Under the pieces are notes generated by a model that ran no database searches, had not been told where the DNA came from, and saw nothing but the letters and a program-made list of their open reading frames with translations. A DNA stretch of 44,778 nt from an uncultured Clostridium sp. (GTDB lineage Bacteria > Bacillota > Clostridia > TANB77 > CAG-508). How positions within the stretch are numbered: the stretch's first letter is position 1; each line of letters opens with the position of its first letter. Where the stretch lies: positions 1 through 44,778 of the forward strand of contig USNR01000012.1 of assembly GCA_900556135.1 (NCBI GenBank). The letters are read 5' to 3'. A program made the position numbers and the translations under genes. Positions 25,390 to 33,825 of this stretch are shown here, in pieces.

Positions 25390-26079
25390 ATGAAAAAAAA
25401 TAAAACGGAAAATTTATTATGGATTATATTTACAATTATTGGAGCAGTGTTTGTTATAATAGGATTAGCGGTATCAGGGAATGTTTTTAATTATGAGAAC
25501 AAAGAAAACACTATGGGAACAATTACAGAAATAGTATCTCGTAGAAGGAGTAAAGACGATAAAGACTATGAAGTATATGTTACATATAACGTTGAGGGAA
25601 AAGAATATGAATCAATGTTAAATGGATATTCTTCTAATTTTTATGAGGGAAAAGAAATCAATATATATTATGATAAAAATGATCCAAATAAAATAGGTAT
25701 GAAATCATTGGATTTATTATTTTTAATATTCCCTGGAATTGGACTGATATTCTTTATAACAGGAGGAACAGTAATATTAATAAAAAATAAAAATAAAAAG
25801 TTAGAAAAATATTTAAAAGAAAATGGAGATGTGATATATGCCGATTATGTTGAAACGATTATAAATTATTCATATAGTGTAAATGAAAAGCATCCTTATA
25901 AGATTATTTGTGAATGGAACAATCCAACAGATAATAAAAAATATACATTTAAAAGCAAAAATATTTGGACAAATCCGGAAGGTATTATAACAGAAAGAAA
26001 TATAAAACGATTTCCGGTATATATTAACAGAGATAATATGGATAAATATGTTATTGATATGGATGTTTTAAAAGATTAA
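25390..26079 (+). CDS. DUF3592-type membrane protein
   Basis: 229 aa; the start at 25390 is chosen because AGGGGG lies 7 bases upstream, whereas a TTG at 25360 has no ribosome site. Two membrane helices (about residues 9-30 and 107-130) flank a soluble beta domain of DUF3592 type (TMGTITEIVSRRRSKDDKDYEVYVTY ... YYDKNDPNKIG). The C-terminal domain repeats a similar beta pattern. Such proteins are common in Firmicutes; function unknown. Confidence 0.7.
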   Translation: MKKNKTENLLWIIFTIIGAVFVIIGLAVSGNVFNYENKENTMGTITEIVSRRRSKDDKDYEVYVTYNVEGKEYESMLNGYSSNFYEGKEINIYYDKNDPNKIGMKSLDLLFLIFPGIGLIFFITGGTVILIKNKNKKLEKYLKENGDVIYADYVETIINYSYSVNEKHPYKIICEWNNPTDNKKYTFKSKNIWTNPEGIITERNIKRFPVYINRDNMDKYVIDMDVLKD

Positions 26080-26111
26080 GTATATATGTTTTTATAATTG
26101 GAGGTTTGTTT

Positions 26112-26291
26112 ATGTCGGAAAAAGATAAAATGTTGGCGGGAGAATTATATGATGCTAATGTAACTGTTCTTCCAGGAGGGACTATTGGAGATAATGTTGT
26201 AATAGGTGCAGGAAGTGTTGTAAATAAAGATATTCCTTCAAATAGTGTAGCAGTAGAAAATCCATGTAAGGTAATAAAAAATCTACTTTGA
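26112..26291 (+). pseudogene. maa: Maltose O-acetyltransferase with in-frame internal deletion
   Basis: 59 codons behind GGAGG. The start MSEKDKMLAGELYDA is the N-terminus of maltose/galactoside acetyltransferases, and without a break the reading continues NVTVLPGGTIGDNVVIGAGS and the C-terminal VVNKDIPSNSVAVENPCKVIKN of the same enzyme. Relative to the usual size of about 185 residues, some 120 middle residues including the catalytic His region and most left-handed beta-helix turns are gone. The frame is kept, but the product cannot be an active transferase. Confidence 0.8.
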
Positions 26292-26322
26292 GTTAAATAG
26301 ATTTGAAAGGAAACAAAAGAAT

Positions 26323-27642
26323 ATGAAAGAGAAAGGTGTATTGCTTCCAATATTTTCGCTTCCAAGTAAATATGGTATTGGAGATTTTGGATATGAAGCA
26401 TATAAATTTATAGATATATTGAGTGAAAATAACATAAGATATTGGGAGGTTTTGCCTATAAATGAGTGCAATAATCACCCATATTCACCAATAAGTTATT
26501 ATGCTCTGGAAGAAGACTATATTTCACTTGATAAATTACTTGAGCAAGGACTAATAAAAAAAACAGAAACTCGTCCAAATAAAGATAGGGCTATATATGA
26601 TGACTTTAAAGAAAAGTATTATAAAGAGGCTTTTGGAAACTTCAAGGCAAATAGTCAATTCAAAAATTTTATTAAAATAGATGAAATAGACCAATATGCT
26701 GAATTTGCACATATAAAAAAAGGGGAAAGCAAAGAATATTATTTATTTTTGCAATATATTCTGCATACTCAGTGGATGGAATTGAAAAAATATGCTAATC
26801 AAAAAAATGTTCAAATTATTGGAGATATGCCAGTATATCCTGTTTTTGATTCTGTTGAGACACAATATTGTCCTGAATATTTTGAAATGAAAGATGGTAA
26901 ATTCACCTTTGAAGCCGGAACACCACCGGATTATTTTAATCAAAATGGGCAAAAGTGGAATAGTCCAGTATATAACATTGAGAATATAAAAAAGGATAAA
27001 TACAAATATTTAACAAAGAGATTCAAATACCAATTAAAGTTGTTTGATAAGCTAAGAATTGATTATTTTAGAGGATATGATTCCTTTTTCAAAATTCCAA
27101 TTGGAAAAACTGGCCAAGAGGGTTTATATTCTGATGGTGTAAGTTATGGATTTTTTGATGAGCTGTTCAAAGATAAAACAGTAAGTCCAGAAAAATTAAT
27201 AGTTGAAGATTTAGGCGAAATTAGAGAAGAAACAATTGCACTGCGTAAAAAATATGGATTTACAAGACAAAAAATATTACAATTCTCAATCGATTTAGAT
27301 AATTTATATGATAGAGATAATGAAGAGGAAAATGTTCTAGTTTTTCCAGGAAACCATGATTGCAACACAATTTATGGTTGGTATAAGACTTTAAGTGATG
27401 AGCACAAATGGAAACTAAAAGAATTTCTAAAGAAGAATGAATGCTACGAGATAAATGTAAATATTGGATTTATGCAATATCTATCAAAATGCAAAGCTAG
27501 AATGCCAATTATTATGGTTCAAGATATATTAGGGTTAGATGAAAATTCAAGAATAAATATTCCAGGAATTGAAAGCAATAAAAATTGGTCATGGAAATTA
27601 ATTGATTTTAAGGATTTAGAAGAAAGAATTAAGGATTACTAG
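26323..27642 (+). CDS. malQ: 4-alpha-glucanotransferase (GH77, MalQ), short form
   Basis: 439 aa, somewhat shorter than the usual 490-510. It transfers alpha-1,4-glucan chains between maltodextrins. The start GVLLPIFSLPSKYGIGDFG is typical. Catalytic residues: Asp247 in LRIDYFRGYDSF, Glu295 in IVEDLGE and Asp346 in PGNHDCNT. The last motif differs from the usual GTHDNDT, and FRGYDSFFKIP replaces the usual FRGFxxYWxIP. PPDYFNQNGQKWNSPVYN is conserved. It lies near the GH57 gene on the opposite strand and probably handles the same glucans. RBS AAAGGAAA. Confidence 0.92.
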   Translation: MKEKGVLLPIFSLPSKYGIGDFGYEAYKFIDILSENNIRYWEVLPINECNNHPYSPISYYALEEDYISLDKLLEQGLIKKTETRPNKDRAIYDDFKEKYYKEAFGNFKANSQFKNFIKIDEIDQYAEFAHIKKGESKEYYLFLQYILHTQWMELKKYANQKNVQIIGDMPVYPVFDSVETQYCPEYFEMKDGKFTFEAGTPPDYFNQNGQKWNSPVYNIENIKKDKYKYLTKRFKYQLKLFDKLRIDYFRGYDSFFKIPIGKTGQEGLYSDGVSYGFFDELFKDKTVSPEKLIVEDLGEIREETIALRKKYGFTRQKILQFSIDLDNLYDRDNEEENVLVFPGNHDCNTIYGWYKTLSDEHKWKLKEFLKKNECYEINVNIGFMQYLSKCKARMPIIMVQDILGLDENSRINIPGIESNKNWSWKLIDFKDLEERIKDY

Positions 27643-27723
27643 AGAATTATATAGATGGTGTTAATAGACTGTCTTGATACAAAAGATACTTAACTAGATT
27701 TTAACTTGGTGCTAGAATTGATA

Positions 27724-27761
27724 ATAAAGAACTACTTTATTAAAAATAGTAGTTCTTTATT
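27724..27761. terminator. Bidirectional terminator between malQ and HTH regulator
   Basis: Stem AATAAAGAACTACT / AGTAGTTCTTTATT between convergent genes. The T runs are short, so efficiency is uncertain. Confidence 0.6.
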
Positions 27762-27773
27762 GATATATACTCT

Positions 27774-29501
27774 TTATTCAACAACAGGTGGAATAAAATT
27801 TTCAATTGCATTTCGTAGTTTTGGATGATGAATTACAAAGTGAATAGAAGGGCTATTAGCTTTTGAAATCATAACCCAGTTTTTTTCACAGATTAAAATT
27901 TGTATATTTTTAAATGCATTATTAGTATTTACACTTAACTTATAATTCTTATTATTCTTTTCATACTTCTTTGTTAAATTTAGATGTTCTAAATACTCTT
28001 CATAATTATAATAAACTTTCTTTTCATAAAAATTATCTGCAAGAAAAAGTGAAAGAGGAGCCTTTTCAAAATCTTCTTCTGAAAGTTCTGATATTTCATC
28101 TTCAAAAATATAATTTTGAGTTATATTTTTTAATATTTCTTTTTGAAAATTTACGGATTTTTGAATCTTCTCAATATCCTCATTTGAAATATTATTGTGT
28201 TTTAGAATTTTTAAAAGCAAATCATCAGAAATAGTATGAATTGGTAAAGATGATAAAATCCTTCTACGATTAGCTTTTTCTGTAGCACTTGAAGATAGAA
28301 AGGCAGTATAAGCGTTTTTTGAGTCCTCTTTATAAATTTCCATAAGAGGGGTAGCTTTCTTTAATAAGCAATCTGCCTTTGATTTATAATATGAAACATC
28401 AGATTTATTAGTTGATAAAGTATATCTTCCTTTATCATGATATCCATTAATACATTCTCCGGATAAGGCAACAGCTCCGGAAACATAAGTAAAATGGCAA
28501 TATATATTATTTTGCAATCCTTTTAAGAAATATGGAGAAACTTGTCCCGTCATATAAATTGGTAGCCAACTTTCTAAACCTAACATCATTTCATTAAATG
28601 GTCTATCAAGATTATGAATAATGTTTAAGTGTAAGCCTTTTTTTAGCATTATAGCAATAGCATACATCCATTTTTTACCGAAACCAACATCTTGTGCCAT
28701 ATCTTCCATAGGCATATCGCTACACATAAAAACAGGTTCATTATTTTTTGAAAGAACAGTTGCTTTAAAAAAATCTAACTCTCCTTTTTTCATTTGTTCT
28801 ATACCATAATATGTTTTAGAAATAGCCTTATAAAAAGGAACAGTTGGTACTTTCATTTCATTAAAATGTATAGCTTTAATGTATTCATTTAAGTCAAAAT
28901 TATCTAAATTATTCAAAAAATCATCTATATAATTATGAGATTGACCTGAACTAGTGGAAAACCAGTTTAATAGCTTATTATAATAGCTAGAACTATCATT
29001 TAAGTCTTCTAAATTACAACCGATAAGAATAGCTACAGCCTTTTTACTATCCTCTGATTTATATTTTTTTACGACAAAATTACAAACAGTCTCAATAAAA
29101 ATTTTGGGCTTTGATGGGTTTTTAGTTCCAGTACGAATTTTAGAGAGTAAAGAAGAATCATAGGAACTAGAGCGAGAAAGTTCAGCAATATTAATATTTA
29201 AAGTCGCAATAAGTTCATTAAAATTTTTACTTAATTGTTCAAAATCAATAGAGATGTCATTCAAAGTTGCAGATAATGTAATATAAATTTCTTCTCTTGT
29301 TAAATTTAAACCTTTAATACTAGAAAGTTTATATAGACCATCTACTAATTGCTCTAATTGTTTACTTCTTATAGCGGGATTTCTATCTCCTCTACGGTAA
29401 CGACTGATGACGGAAGCAGATAGACCTGAAGAGTGTACAAGTTCTTGGGAAGAACACCCGATTTGTTTTATATATTTATTTAGTTGTTCATAAAAAGTCA
29501 T
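27774..29501 (-). CDS. Large HTH regulator with two XRE-like domains
   Basis: 575 aa from the ATG at 29501, behind GGAGGA; a start at 29516 has no ribosome site. The first about 60 residues form an XRE/Cro-type helix-turn-helix (CSSQELVHSSGLSASVISRYRRGDRNP); a second one follows (NINIAELSRSSSYDSSLLSKIRTGTKNP at about 90-120). The remaining 430 residues are of no family I can name, with LNIIHNLDRPFNEMMLGLES and a C-terminal WVMISKANSPSIHFVIHHP. The gene is divergent from the sortase island, with a palindrome between the promoters, so it probably controls the island and itself. Confidence 0.75.
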   Translation of the reverse strand: MTFYEQLNKYIKQIGCSSQELVHSSGLSASVISRYRRGDRNPAIRSKQLEQLVDGLYKLSSIKGLNLTREEIYITLSATLNDISIDFEQLSKNFNELIATLNINIAELSRSSSYDSSLLSKIRTGTKNPSKPKIFIETVCNFVVKKYKSEDSKKAVAILIGCNLEDLNDSSSYYNKLLNWFSTSSGQSHNYIDDFLNNLDNFDLNEYIKAIHFNEMKVPTVPFYKAISKTYYGIEQMKKGELDFFKATVLSKNNEPVFMCSDMPMEDMAQDVGFGKKWMYAIAIMLKKGLHLNIIHNLDRPFNEMMLGLESWLPIYMTGQVSPYFLKGLQNNIYCHFTYVSGAVALSGECINGYHDKGRYTLSTNKSDVSYYKSKADCLLKKATPLMEIYKEDSKNAYTAFLSSSATEKANRRRILSSLPIHTISDDLLLKILKHNNISNEDIEKIQKSVNFQKEILKNITQNYIFEDEISELSEEDFEKAPLSLFLADNFYEKKVYYNYEEYLEHLNLTKKYEKNNKNYKLSVNTNNAFKNIQILICEKNWVMISKANSPSIHFVIHHPKLRNAIENFIPPVVE

Positions 29502-29561
29502 AATAATCCTCCACAATTACAATGTAAATTTGATTATAATATATCACATGATTATTAAAAA

Positions 29562-29600
29562 TACAATTGCCAAAAAGACAATGAAACTTTGGCAATTGTA
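29562..29600. promoter_or_regulatory. 13-bp inverted-repeat operator between divergent promoters
   Basis: TACAATTGCCAAA (29562-29574) and TTTGGCAATTGTA (29588-29600) are exact inverted copies separated by 13 bases, centre to centre about 26 bp. Right arm: TTGTAA (29596-29601), 17 bases, TATGAT (29619-29624) toward the surface genes. Left arm on the minus strand: TTGTAT, 17 bases, TATATT toward the regulator. A bound dimer would cover both -35 regions. Confidence 0.75.
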
Positions 29601-29661
29601 ATGGAATAAATATACATCTATGATAAAATGAACAAAAATAAAGAAAGGAGGATGGAAAAAC

Positions 29662-30987
29662 ATGGCAAAGGCAAAGACACTATCAATATTGTTTATAGCT
29701 TGCTTATTAGTTAGTTTAATAATTCCAATAACCACAGTATATGCAGAAAGCAAAAATGAAGTAACATTAAATTTTAAAGGTGGAACAATTCATGATGGCT
29801 ATGTAGAATATAGCAAAAGAGCAAAATTACAATTATTCAAAGGAGATGAGTTAGTTACTAATATTTCAAATAATATGGTAATTGATTTAAACAAAACAGA
29901 GTATAAGTTTGTAATTGAAGAAATTGAAGATACAAGTATTGTTGGTGCTAATTCATCTATAAAATTAAAAATTAATAAATGGTATTATCCTATTATAGCA
30001 ATAAATGAAACTAAATCTACATTCAAATTAGATTCAAGCAAATTTAACGAAACATTAGATGTTGAATTTGAAAGAAGAAATGTTGCTTTTAACACGACAG
30101 TTAAAAATATTTATAATGATATATCATCAAAAGGTGTAATTGATTTAACTAATGGAAAAGAATATGTAATAGATTTTTCTGAAACTGATGAATTGACAGA
30201 AGGATTTAAATCATTTGCAGATTTAGATAAAACACTATATTACAAAAGAGATAATGAAGGTCTATTAGCAACAGACAATGAAAGCGAAGCTGTTATAAAG
30301 ATTGTTGGAAATAGGTCAGAAAATAAAGCAATATTAACTGCAGTAAATGTTGGAACTAAAAAAAGTGATGTTTTTAAAGGATTTCACACTCAATATACAG
30401 GTTCTGCATTGGATTATAATGACCTTGATGGTAGCATTGCTGGTGGTGGAATCGTACTTGAAACAAGATTTGATTATTATACTAGATGCACTTATGAATT
30501 CACATTCCAATATGTAAAAGAAGAAGTTATTCCTAAAGAATATAAGTTCATTGAAGGAGCAAATCAAACATATACAATTGATGAATCAAAAAATGCAACA
30601 TTTAGAATAGATGCAGACTATAGCTTATTTACAAACAAAGTATATGTAGACAATAAATTAGTAGATTCTACAAATTATGACTCAAAATCAGGAAGTACAG
30701 TTATCACTTTAAAAGATGAATACTTAAAAACATTATCTGTTGGAGAACATACATTAAAAGTTGCCTTTTCAGATAGTGGAGAAGCTATAACAAAGTTTTC
30801 AATAAAAGAAAAACAAGAAAATAACAATTTAACAAATAATGATATTCAAAAAGATAACACAAATGCAAATCCTAAAACAGGTGATAATGTTATTGTATAT
30901 GCTGTATTGTTTGTAATTGCACTATTAGGAACAATTACACTAATAATAGTTAACAATACAAAAAGAAAAAACTCAAGAAAACACTAG
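29662..30987 (+). CDS. Sortase-anchored surface protein with NPKTG signal (1)
   Basis: 441 aa. Signal peptide of about 28 residues ending VYA; a long beta-rich extracellular region without a family I recognise (VTLNFKGGTIHDGYVEYSKRA; a late Ig-like part around FRIDADYSLFTNKVYVDNKL); Asn-rich linker; then NPKTGD at 403-408, a hydrophobic helix and the basic tail KRKNSRKH. This is a cell-wall sorting signal with NPKTG in place of LPXTG. RBS AAGGAGG. The next gene, with the same signal, follows after 12 bp, then the sortase. Confidence 0.85.
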   Translation: MAKAKTLSILFIACLLVSLIIPITTVYAESKNEVTLNFKGGTIHDGYVEYSKRAKLQLFKGDELVTNISNNMVIDLNKTEYKFVIEEIEDTSIVGANSSIKLKINKWYYPIIAINETKSTFKLDSSKFNETLDVEFERRNVAFNTTVKNIYNDISSKGVIDLTNGKEYVIDFSETDELTEGFKSFADLDKTLYYKRDNEGLLATDNESEAVIKIVGNRSENKAILTAVNVGTKKSDVFKGFHTQYTGSALDYNDLDGSIAGGGIVLETRFDYYTRCTYEFTFQYVKEEVIPKEYKFIEGANQTYTIDESKNATFRIDADYSLFTNKVYVDNKLVDSTNYDSKSGSTVITLKDEYLKTLSVGEHTLKVAFSDSGEAITKFSIKEKQENNNLTNNDIQKDNTNANPKTGDNVIVYAVLFVIALLGTITLIIVNNTKRKNSRKH

Positions 30988-30999
30988 GAGGGAAAAAAA

Positions 31000-32511
31000 A
31001 TGAAAATTAAAAAAAGTTTAATATTTTTAGCAATTATTTTAGCCGTTATATGTCTGTTTATTTTTTCTAACAGAGTAAATGCAGCTACAATTAGTGATGA
31101 TGGAAAATATTCACTAGTATTAATTGTTAATGATGATAATGCTGGTATTGATGGTGAATATGCCAAACTTGTAAGATTTAATATTGCAGAAGGAGAAACA
31201 ACTGTTAAGCTATCTGAATTAACAAAAGGAATTGTTCCTTTTAATGGCAAAACTGAATTTTCACATTGGGAAATGGCAGAAAATACAAAAGCTAGTGAAG
31301 AATTAGAAATAGCAAACTTTACAGGTAGTGGTAACTTTTATACATCGACAGGTGAAGAGGTTAAATATACTAATGGATTAAGGCTTAATGCTAAATTTTC
31401 AGATAAAGAATTAAAAGATAGTGGTAAATACTATGTAAGTATTGATGCGTTTGGTGGTACAATAAATGGTAAAGCAAAATTGACATTGGAAAGTAAAGCA
31501 GAAGAATTTAAAACAATTGATTTAACAAAATATACTCCTGTAAGAAAAGGATGTACTTTTAAGGGCTGGGATTTAGATGGAAAAATTGTTACTTCTATTA
31601 GTTCAAGTGCTTTCGCAAAGGATGCTGTAATTAATTTAACTGCTACATATACTCAAGATACTTTTGCTGGAGACGATAGAGTATTAATATTAAATGCAAA
31701 CGGTGGAACTATTGAGGGTAAAGCATCTAACAAATATGACTATTTAGGTGGTGGTAATTCAGGAACAGCTATGTCACTTTTACCATATATACCTGTAAGA
31801 AAAGGATATACTTTTAATGGTTGGAATTCTAAAAAAGATGGAAGTGGAGATAACTTTAAATACATTTACTGGAGATTATGGGATAATGATGGAAAAACAA
31901 CTGTTGAAAAAGATACAATAATAAAAAATGCACTTGGAGCTGAATATTATCAAAATGTAACTTTATATGCTTCTTGGACTAAAATTTCAGGAGAACCAGA
32001 ACAACCTGCTAAAGAAACAGTAAAAGAAATTGAAAGCACAGGAGAAACAAAAGCAAAAATTGAATTTGTAAAAGAAGTCAGCAAAGACTACAAACTAGAT
32101 GTTAAACCTGTAGAAGTAAAAAAAGATTTAACAGATAAAAACATTAAATATGTGGTAGATATAAATGTATTAGAAAACGGTCAAATAGTTAAAATTAGTG
32201 ATACTAAAATGAAAATAAGAATTGCCCTACCAGAAGATTTAAAAGGATTTGATAAATATGAAATAGTACATATTTTAAATGACGAAATAAAAGAAACAAT
32301 ACCAGCAACAGTAGAAGACGGGTATATAGTATTTGAAACATCACACTTAAGTCAATATGGAATTGTTGCAACAAATGTTGAAGAAAAAACAGAACAAACA
32401 AAGAATCCAAAAACAGGAGATAATATTGTAACAAATGTAATGCTATTTATAGCTTCTATAGCAACTATTGGAACACTAGCGCTAGTAAACAGAAAAAAAG
32501 CAAGAGAATAG
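31000..32511 (+). CDS. Sortase-anchored surface protein with InlB-type repeats and NPKTG signal (2)
   Basis: 503 aa. Signal peptide ending near VNAA; two or three InlB B-repeat (Listeria-Bacteroides, Flg_new) units, seen as YTPVRKGCTFKGWDLDG and YIPVRKGYTFNGWNSKKDG with the closing TLYASWTK; a linker; a beta domain (VKPVEVKKDLTDKNIKYVVD ... IRIALPEDLKGFDKYEIVHI) of the type found before cell-wall anchors; NPKTGD at 469-474, a membrane helix and RKKARE. Should be attached to peptidoglycan by the sortase encoded next. Presumably an adhesin or host-contact protein; inference only. Confidence 0.88.
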   Translation: MKIKKSLIFLAIILAVICLFIFSNRVNAATISDDGKYSLVLIVNDDNAGIDGEYAKLVRFNIAEGETTVKLSELTKGIVPFNGKTEFSHWEMAENTKASEELEIANFTGSGNFYTSTGEEVKYTNGLRLNAKFSDKELKDSGKYYVSIDAFGGTINGKAKLTLESKAEEFKTIDLTKYTPVRKGCTFKGWDLDGKIVTSISSSAFAKDAVINLTATYTQDTFAGDDRVLILNANGGTIEGKASNKYDYLGGGNSGTAMSLLPYIPVRKGYTFNGWNSKKDGSGDNFKYIYWRLWDNDGKTTVEKDTIIKNALGAEYYQNVTLYASWTKISGEPEQPAKETVKEIESTGETKAKIEFVKEVSKDYKLDVKPVEVKKDLTDKNIKYVVDINVLENGQIVKISDTKMKIRIALPEDLKGFDKYEIVHILNDEIKETIPATVEDGYIVFETSHLSQYGIVATNVEEKTEQTKNPKTGDNIVTNVMLFIASIATIGTLALVNRKKARE

Positions 32512-32521
32512 TAGGGGAATA

Positions 32522-32558
32522 TATAGAGGCTAGTTAGAGCATTAGCTAGCCTTTATAT
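32522..32558 (+). other. Hairpin ahead of the sortase gene
   Basis: TATAGAGGCTAG / CTAGCCTTTATA with a short loop, no T run; the sortase ribosome site (AAAGGA) follows 5 bases later. It may set the ratio of sortase to substrates by RNA processing or partial termination. Confidence 0.5.
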
Positions 32559-32577
32559 ACGAAAGGACAATTTTACA

Positions 32578-33342
32578 ATGAGAAGAAAGAAAAATAAAAA
32601 ATATAAAAGAGTGATTTTAAATATTATTATCTATATGATTTTACTTTTTGTATTAATATATTCTGGAATTAAAATTTTTAAATGGTACAAAGATAAGACA
32701 AATAATAACAGAATTACAGAACAAATAAAAAGTACAGTAATGGTTAAGAAAGAAAATGAAGACAAAAATAAAGAAGAATATGCCATAGATTTTAACAAAT
32801 TAAGAGAGCAAAACAATGAAACTGTTGCATGGATTAAAGTAAATAATACAAATGTGGAATACCCAGTAGTAAAAGCAACTAATAATGGCTTTTATTTAAA
32901 TCATAGTTTTGATAAAAGTAAAAATTCAGCAGGATGGATTTTTGCGGACTATAAGAATAAATTTGATAATACAGACAAAAACATTGTTATTTATGGGCAC
33001 AATATGAGAGATGGCTCAATGTTTGGAAGTTTAAAAAATATTTTAAATTCTGATTGGTATAATAATGAAGAAAACACAGATATTACTTTATATACTGAAA
33101 ACGAAAAAAGCATTTACAAAGTTTTCTCAATATATAAAATAGAAAGTGAAGATTATTATATAAAAACAGAATTTAGCAATGATAACGAATTTGAGAGATT
33201 CATAGAAACATTAAAGAAAAGAAGTATTAAAAATTTTAATATAGATATATCAAAAGAAAATAGTATATTAACATTATCAACTTGTGCAAATAACAATAAA
33301 TATCGTGTGGTATTACACGCGAAAAAGATGCTTGAAGGATAA
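32578..33342 (+). CDS. srtB: Class B sortase
   Basis: 254 aa. N-terminal cytoplasmic Lys-rich start and membrane helix (about residues 12-32), then the sortase domain. The catalytic triad is visible: His141 in IVIYGHNMRDGSMFGSL, Cys236 in TLSTC, Arg243 in NNKYRVVLHAK. The longer segment between His and Cys (SIYKIESEDYYI ... FERFIETLKKR) is typical of class B. Class B enzymes of Clostridioides recognise (S/N/P)PxTG signals, in agreement with the two NPKTG proteins encoded upstream, so this is a self-contained display operon. Confidence 0.93.
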   Translation: MRRKKNKKYKRVILNIIIYMILLFVLIYSGIKIFKWYKDKTNNNRITEQIKSTVMVKKENEDKNKEEYAIDFNKLREQNNETVAWIKVNNTNVEYPVVKATNNGFYLNHSFDKSKNSAGWIFADYKNKFDNTDKNIVIYGHNMRDGSMFGSLKNILNSDWYNNEENTDITLYTENEKSIYKVFSIYKIESEDYYIKTEFSNDNEFERFIETLKKRSIKNFNIDISKENSILTLSTCANNNKYRVVLHAKKMLEG

Positions 33343-33389
33343 ATGTTTTAACTATAATTTGATATCTTATCTAAATAAATGAACAAAAT

Positions 33390-33433
33390 AAAACTCCTTC
33401 TCATACTATATACAAAATATGAGAGGAGTTTTT
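33390..33433 (+). terminator. Terminator-like hairpin containing the peroxiredoxin ribosome site
   Basis: AAAACTCC-T-TCTCATA pairs with TATGAGA-GGAGTTTT (15 bp, one bulge), followed by TTTTT. The GGAG of the right arm (33425-33428) is also the ribosome site of the peroxiredoxin ATG at 33437, so termination and translation start share the structure. Confidence 0.7.
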
Positions 33434-33436
33434 GTT

Positions 33437-33592
33437 ATGGATTATGAATTAATGATGAATGGAACAATAAAAATTGGTCAGAGTGCACCAGATTTTGAGG
33501 CTACTACGACAATGGGAAAAATATCGTTAAAAGATTATAGAGGAAAATGGGTGGTATTATTTTCACACCCAGGAGATTTTACCCCCGTATGA
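33437..33592 (+). pseudogene. Peroxiredoxin, N-terminal part, interrupted at the catalytic Cys codon
   Basis: 51 codons: MDYELMMNGTIKIGQSAPDF, then the typical thioredoxin-fold start ending in SHPGDFTPV, where TGA follows instead of the Cys codon TGT. HPGDFTPVCTTE is the peroxidatic active site of the 1-Cys (Prx6/AhpC) group. The missing Cys and the rest of the protein lie at 43529-44071, in frame after the 12-bp repeat is overlapped. The recombined protein is 231 aa. In its present state the fragment is inactive. Confidence 0.95.
33580..33591 (+). repeat. Left attachment-site core (attL), 12-bp direct repeat
   Basis: TACCCCCGTATG, identical to 43519-43530. It encodes Thr-Pro-Val and the first two bases of the Cys codon. 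No longer identity exists on either side. Confidence 0.92.
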
Positions 33593-33597
33593 GCATA

Positions 33598-33608
33598 CAA
33601 TTTGGGGA
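33598..33608 (+). repeat. Left inverted arm of predicted attP
   Basis: CAATTTGGGGA is the exact reverse complement of TCCCCAAATTG at 43500-43510. In the circular form the arms face each other 26 bp apart around the core. Confidence 0.75.
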
Positions 33609-33661
33609 AATATCAGAAACGCTTGATATTGCATAACATTTCTTTAATAGATAACTTAGTT

Positions 33662-33696
33662 CCTGTCAAAATTATCCATTGGATAATTTTGACAGG
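33662..33696. promoter_or_regulatory. Perfect 16-bp palindrome near the left end
   Basis: CCTGTCAAAATTATCC, ATT, GGATAATTTTGACAGG: 16 bp of perfect symmetry with a 3-base centre and no T run on either side. TTGACA occurs in the right arm and, on the minus strand, in the left arm. It looks like an operator or processing site for the mgtA transcript. Lying between attL and the first cargo gene, it may respond to integration state; inference. Confidence 0.6.
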
Positions 33697-33715
33697 ATGT
33701 GGTATTATATGAATA

Positions 33716-33731
33716 GAAAAATAGTAATTTG
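33716..33731 (+). repeat. 16-bp repeat GAAAAATAGTAATTTG, copy 1
   Basis: Exact copies at 36724-36739 and 38040-38055, each 14-19 bases before a start codon; a partial copy (AGTAATTTGTAG) near 38590. Confidence 0.8.
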
Positions 33732-33750
33732 TTGAAATGGAGGAGTGATT

Positions 33751-33813
33751 ATGATAAAATTAAAAACAGGAATATTGTTAACTATTATATTTAGCTTATA
33801 TATTTTTTTGTAA
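33751..33813 (+). CDS. 20-residue hydrophobic peptide upstream of the Mg-ATPase
   Basis: ATG behind GGAGG, product MIKLKTGILLTIIFSLYIFL, a single membrane helix with two Lys at its start. The stop lies 12 bases before the ATPase ATG, with that gene's AGAGGTG between, so translation is probably coupled. Very small membrane peptides are known partners or regulators of P-type ATPases (KdpF, MgtR, MgtS); similarity here is in position and character, not in sequence. Confidence 0.55.
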   Translation: MIKLKTGILLTIIFSLYIFL

Positions 33814-33825
33814 AGAGGTGTAAAT

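Noticed and set aside
33662..33696. Rho-independent terminator
   Set aside because: The stem is strong, but there is no T run on either strand.
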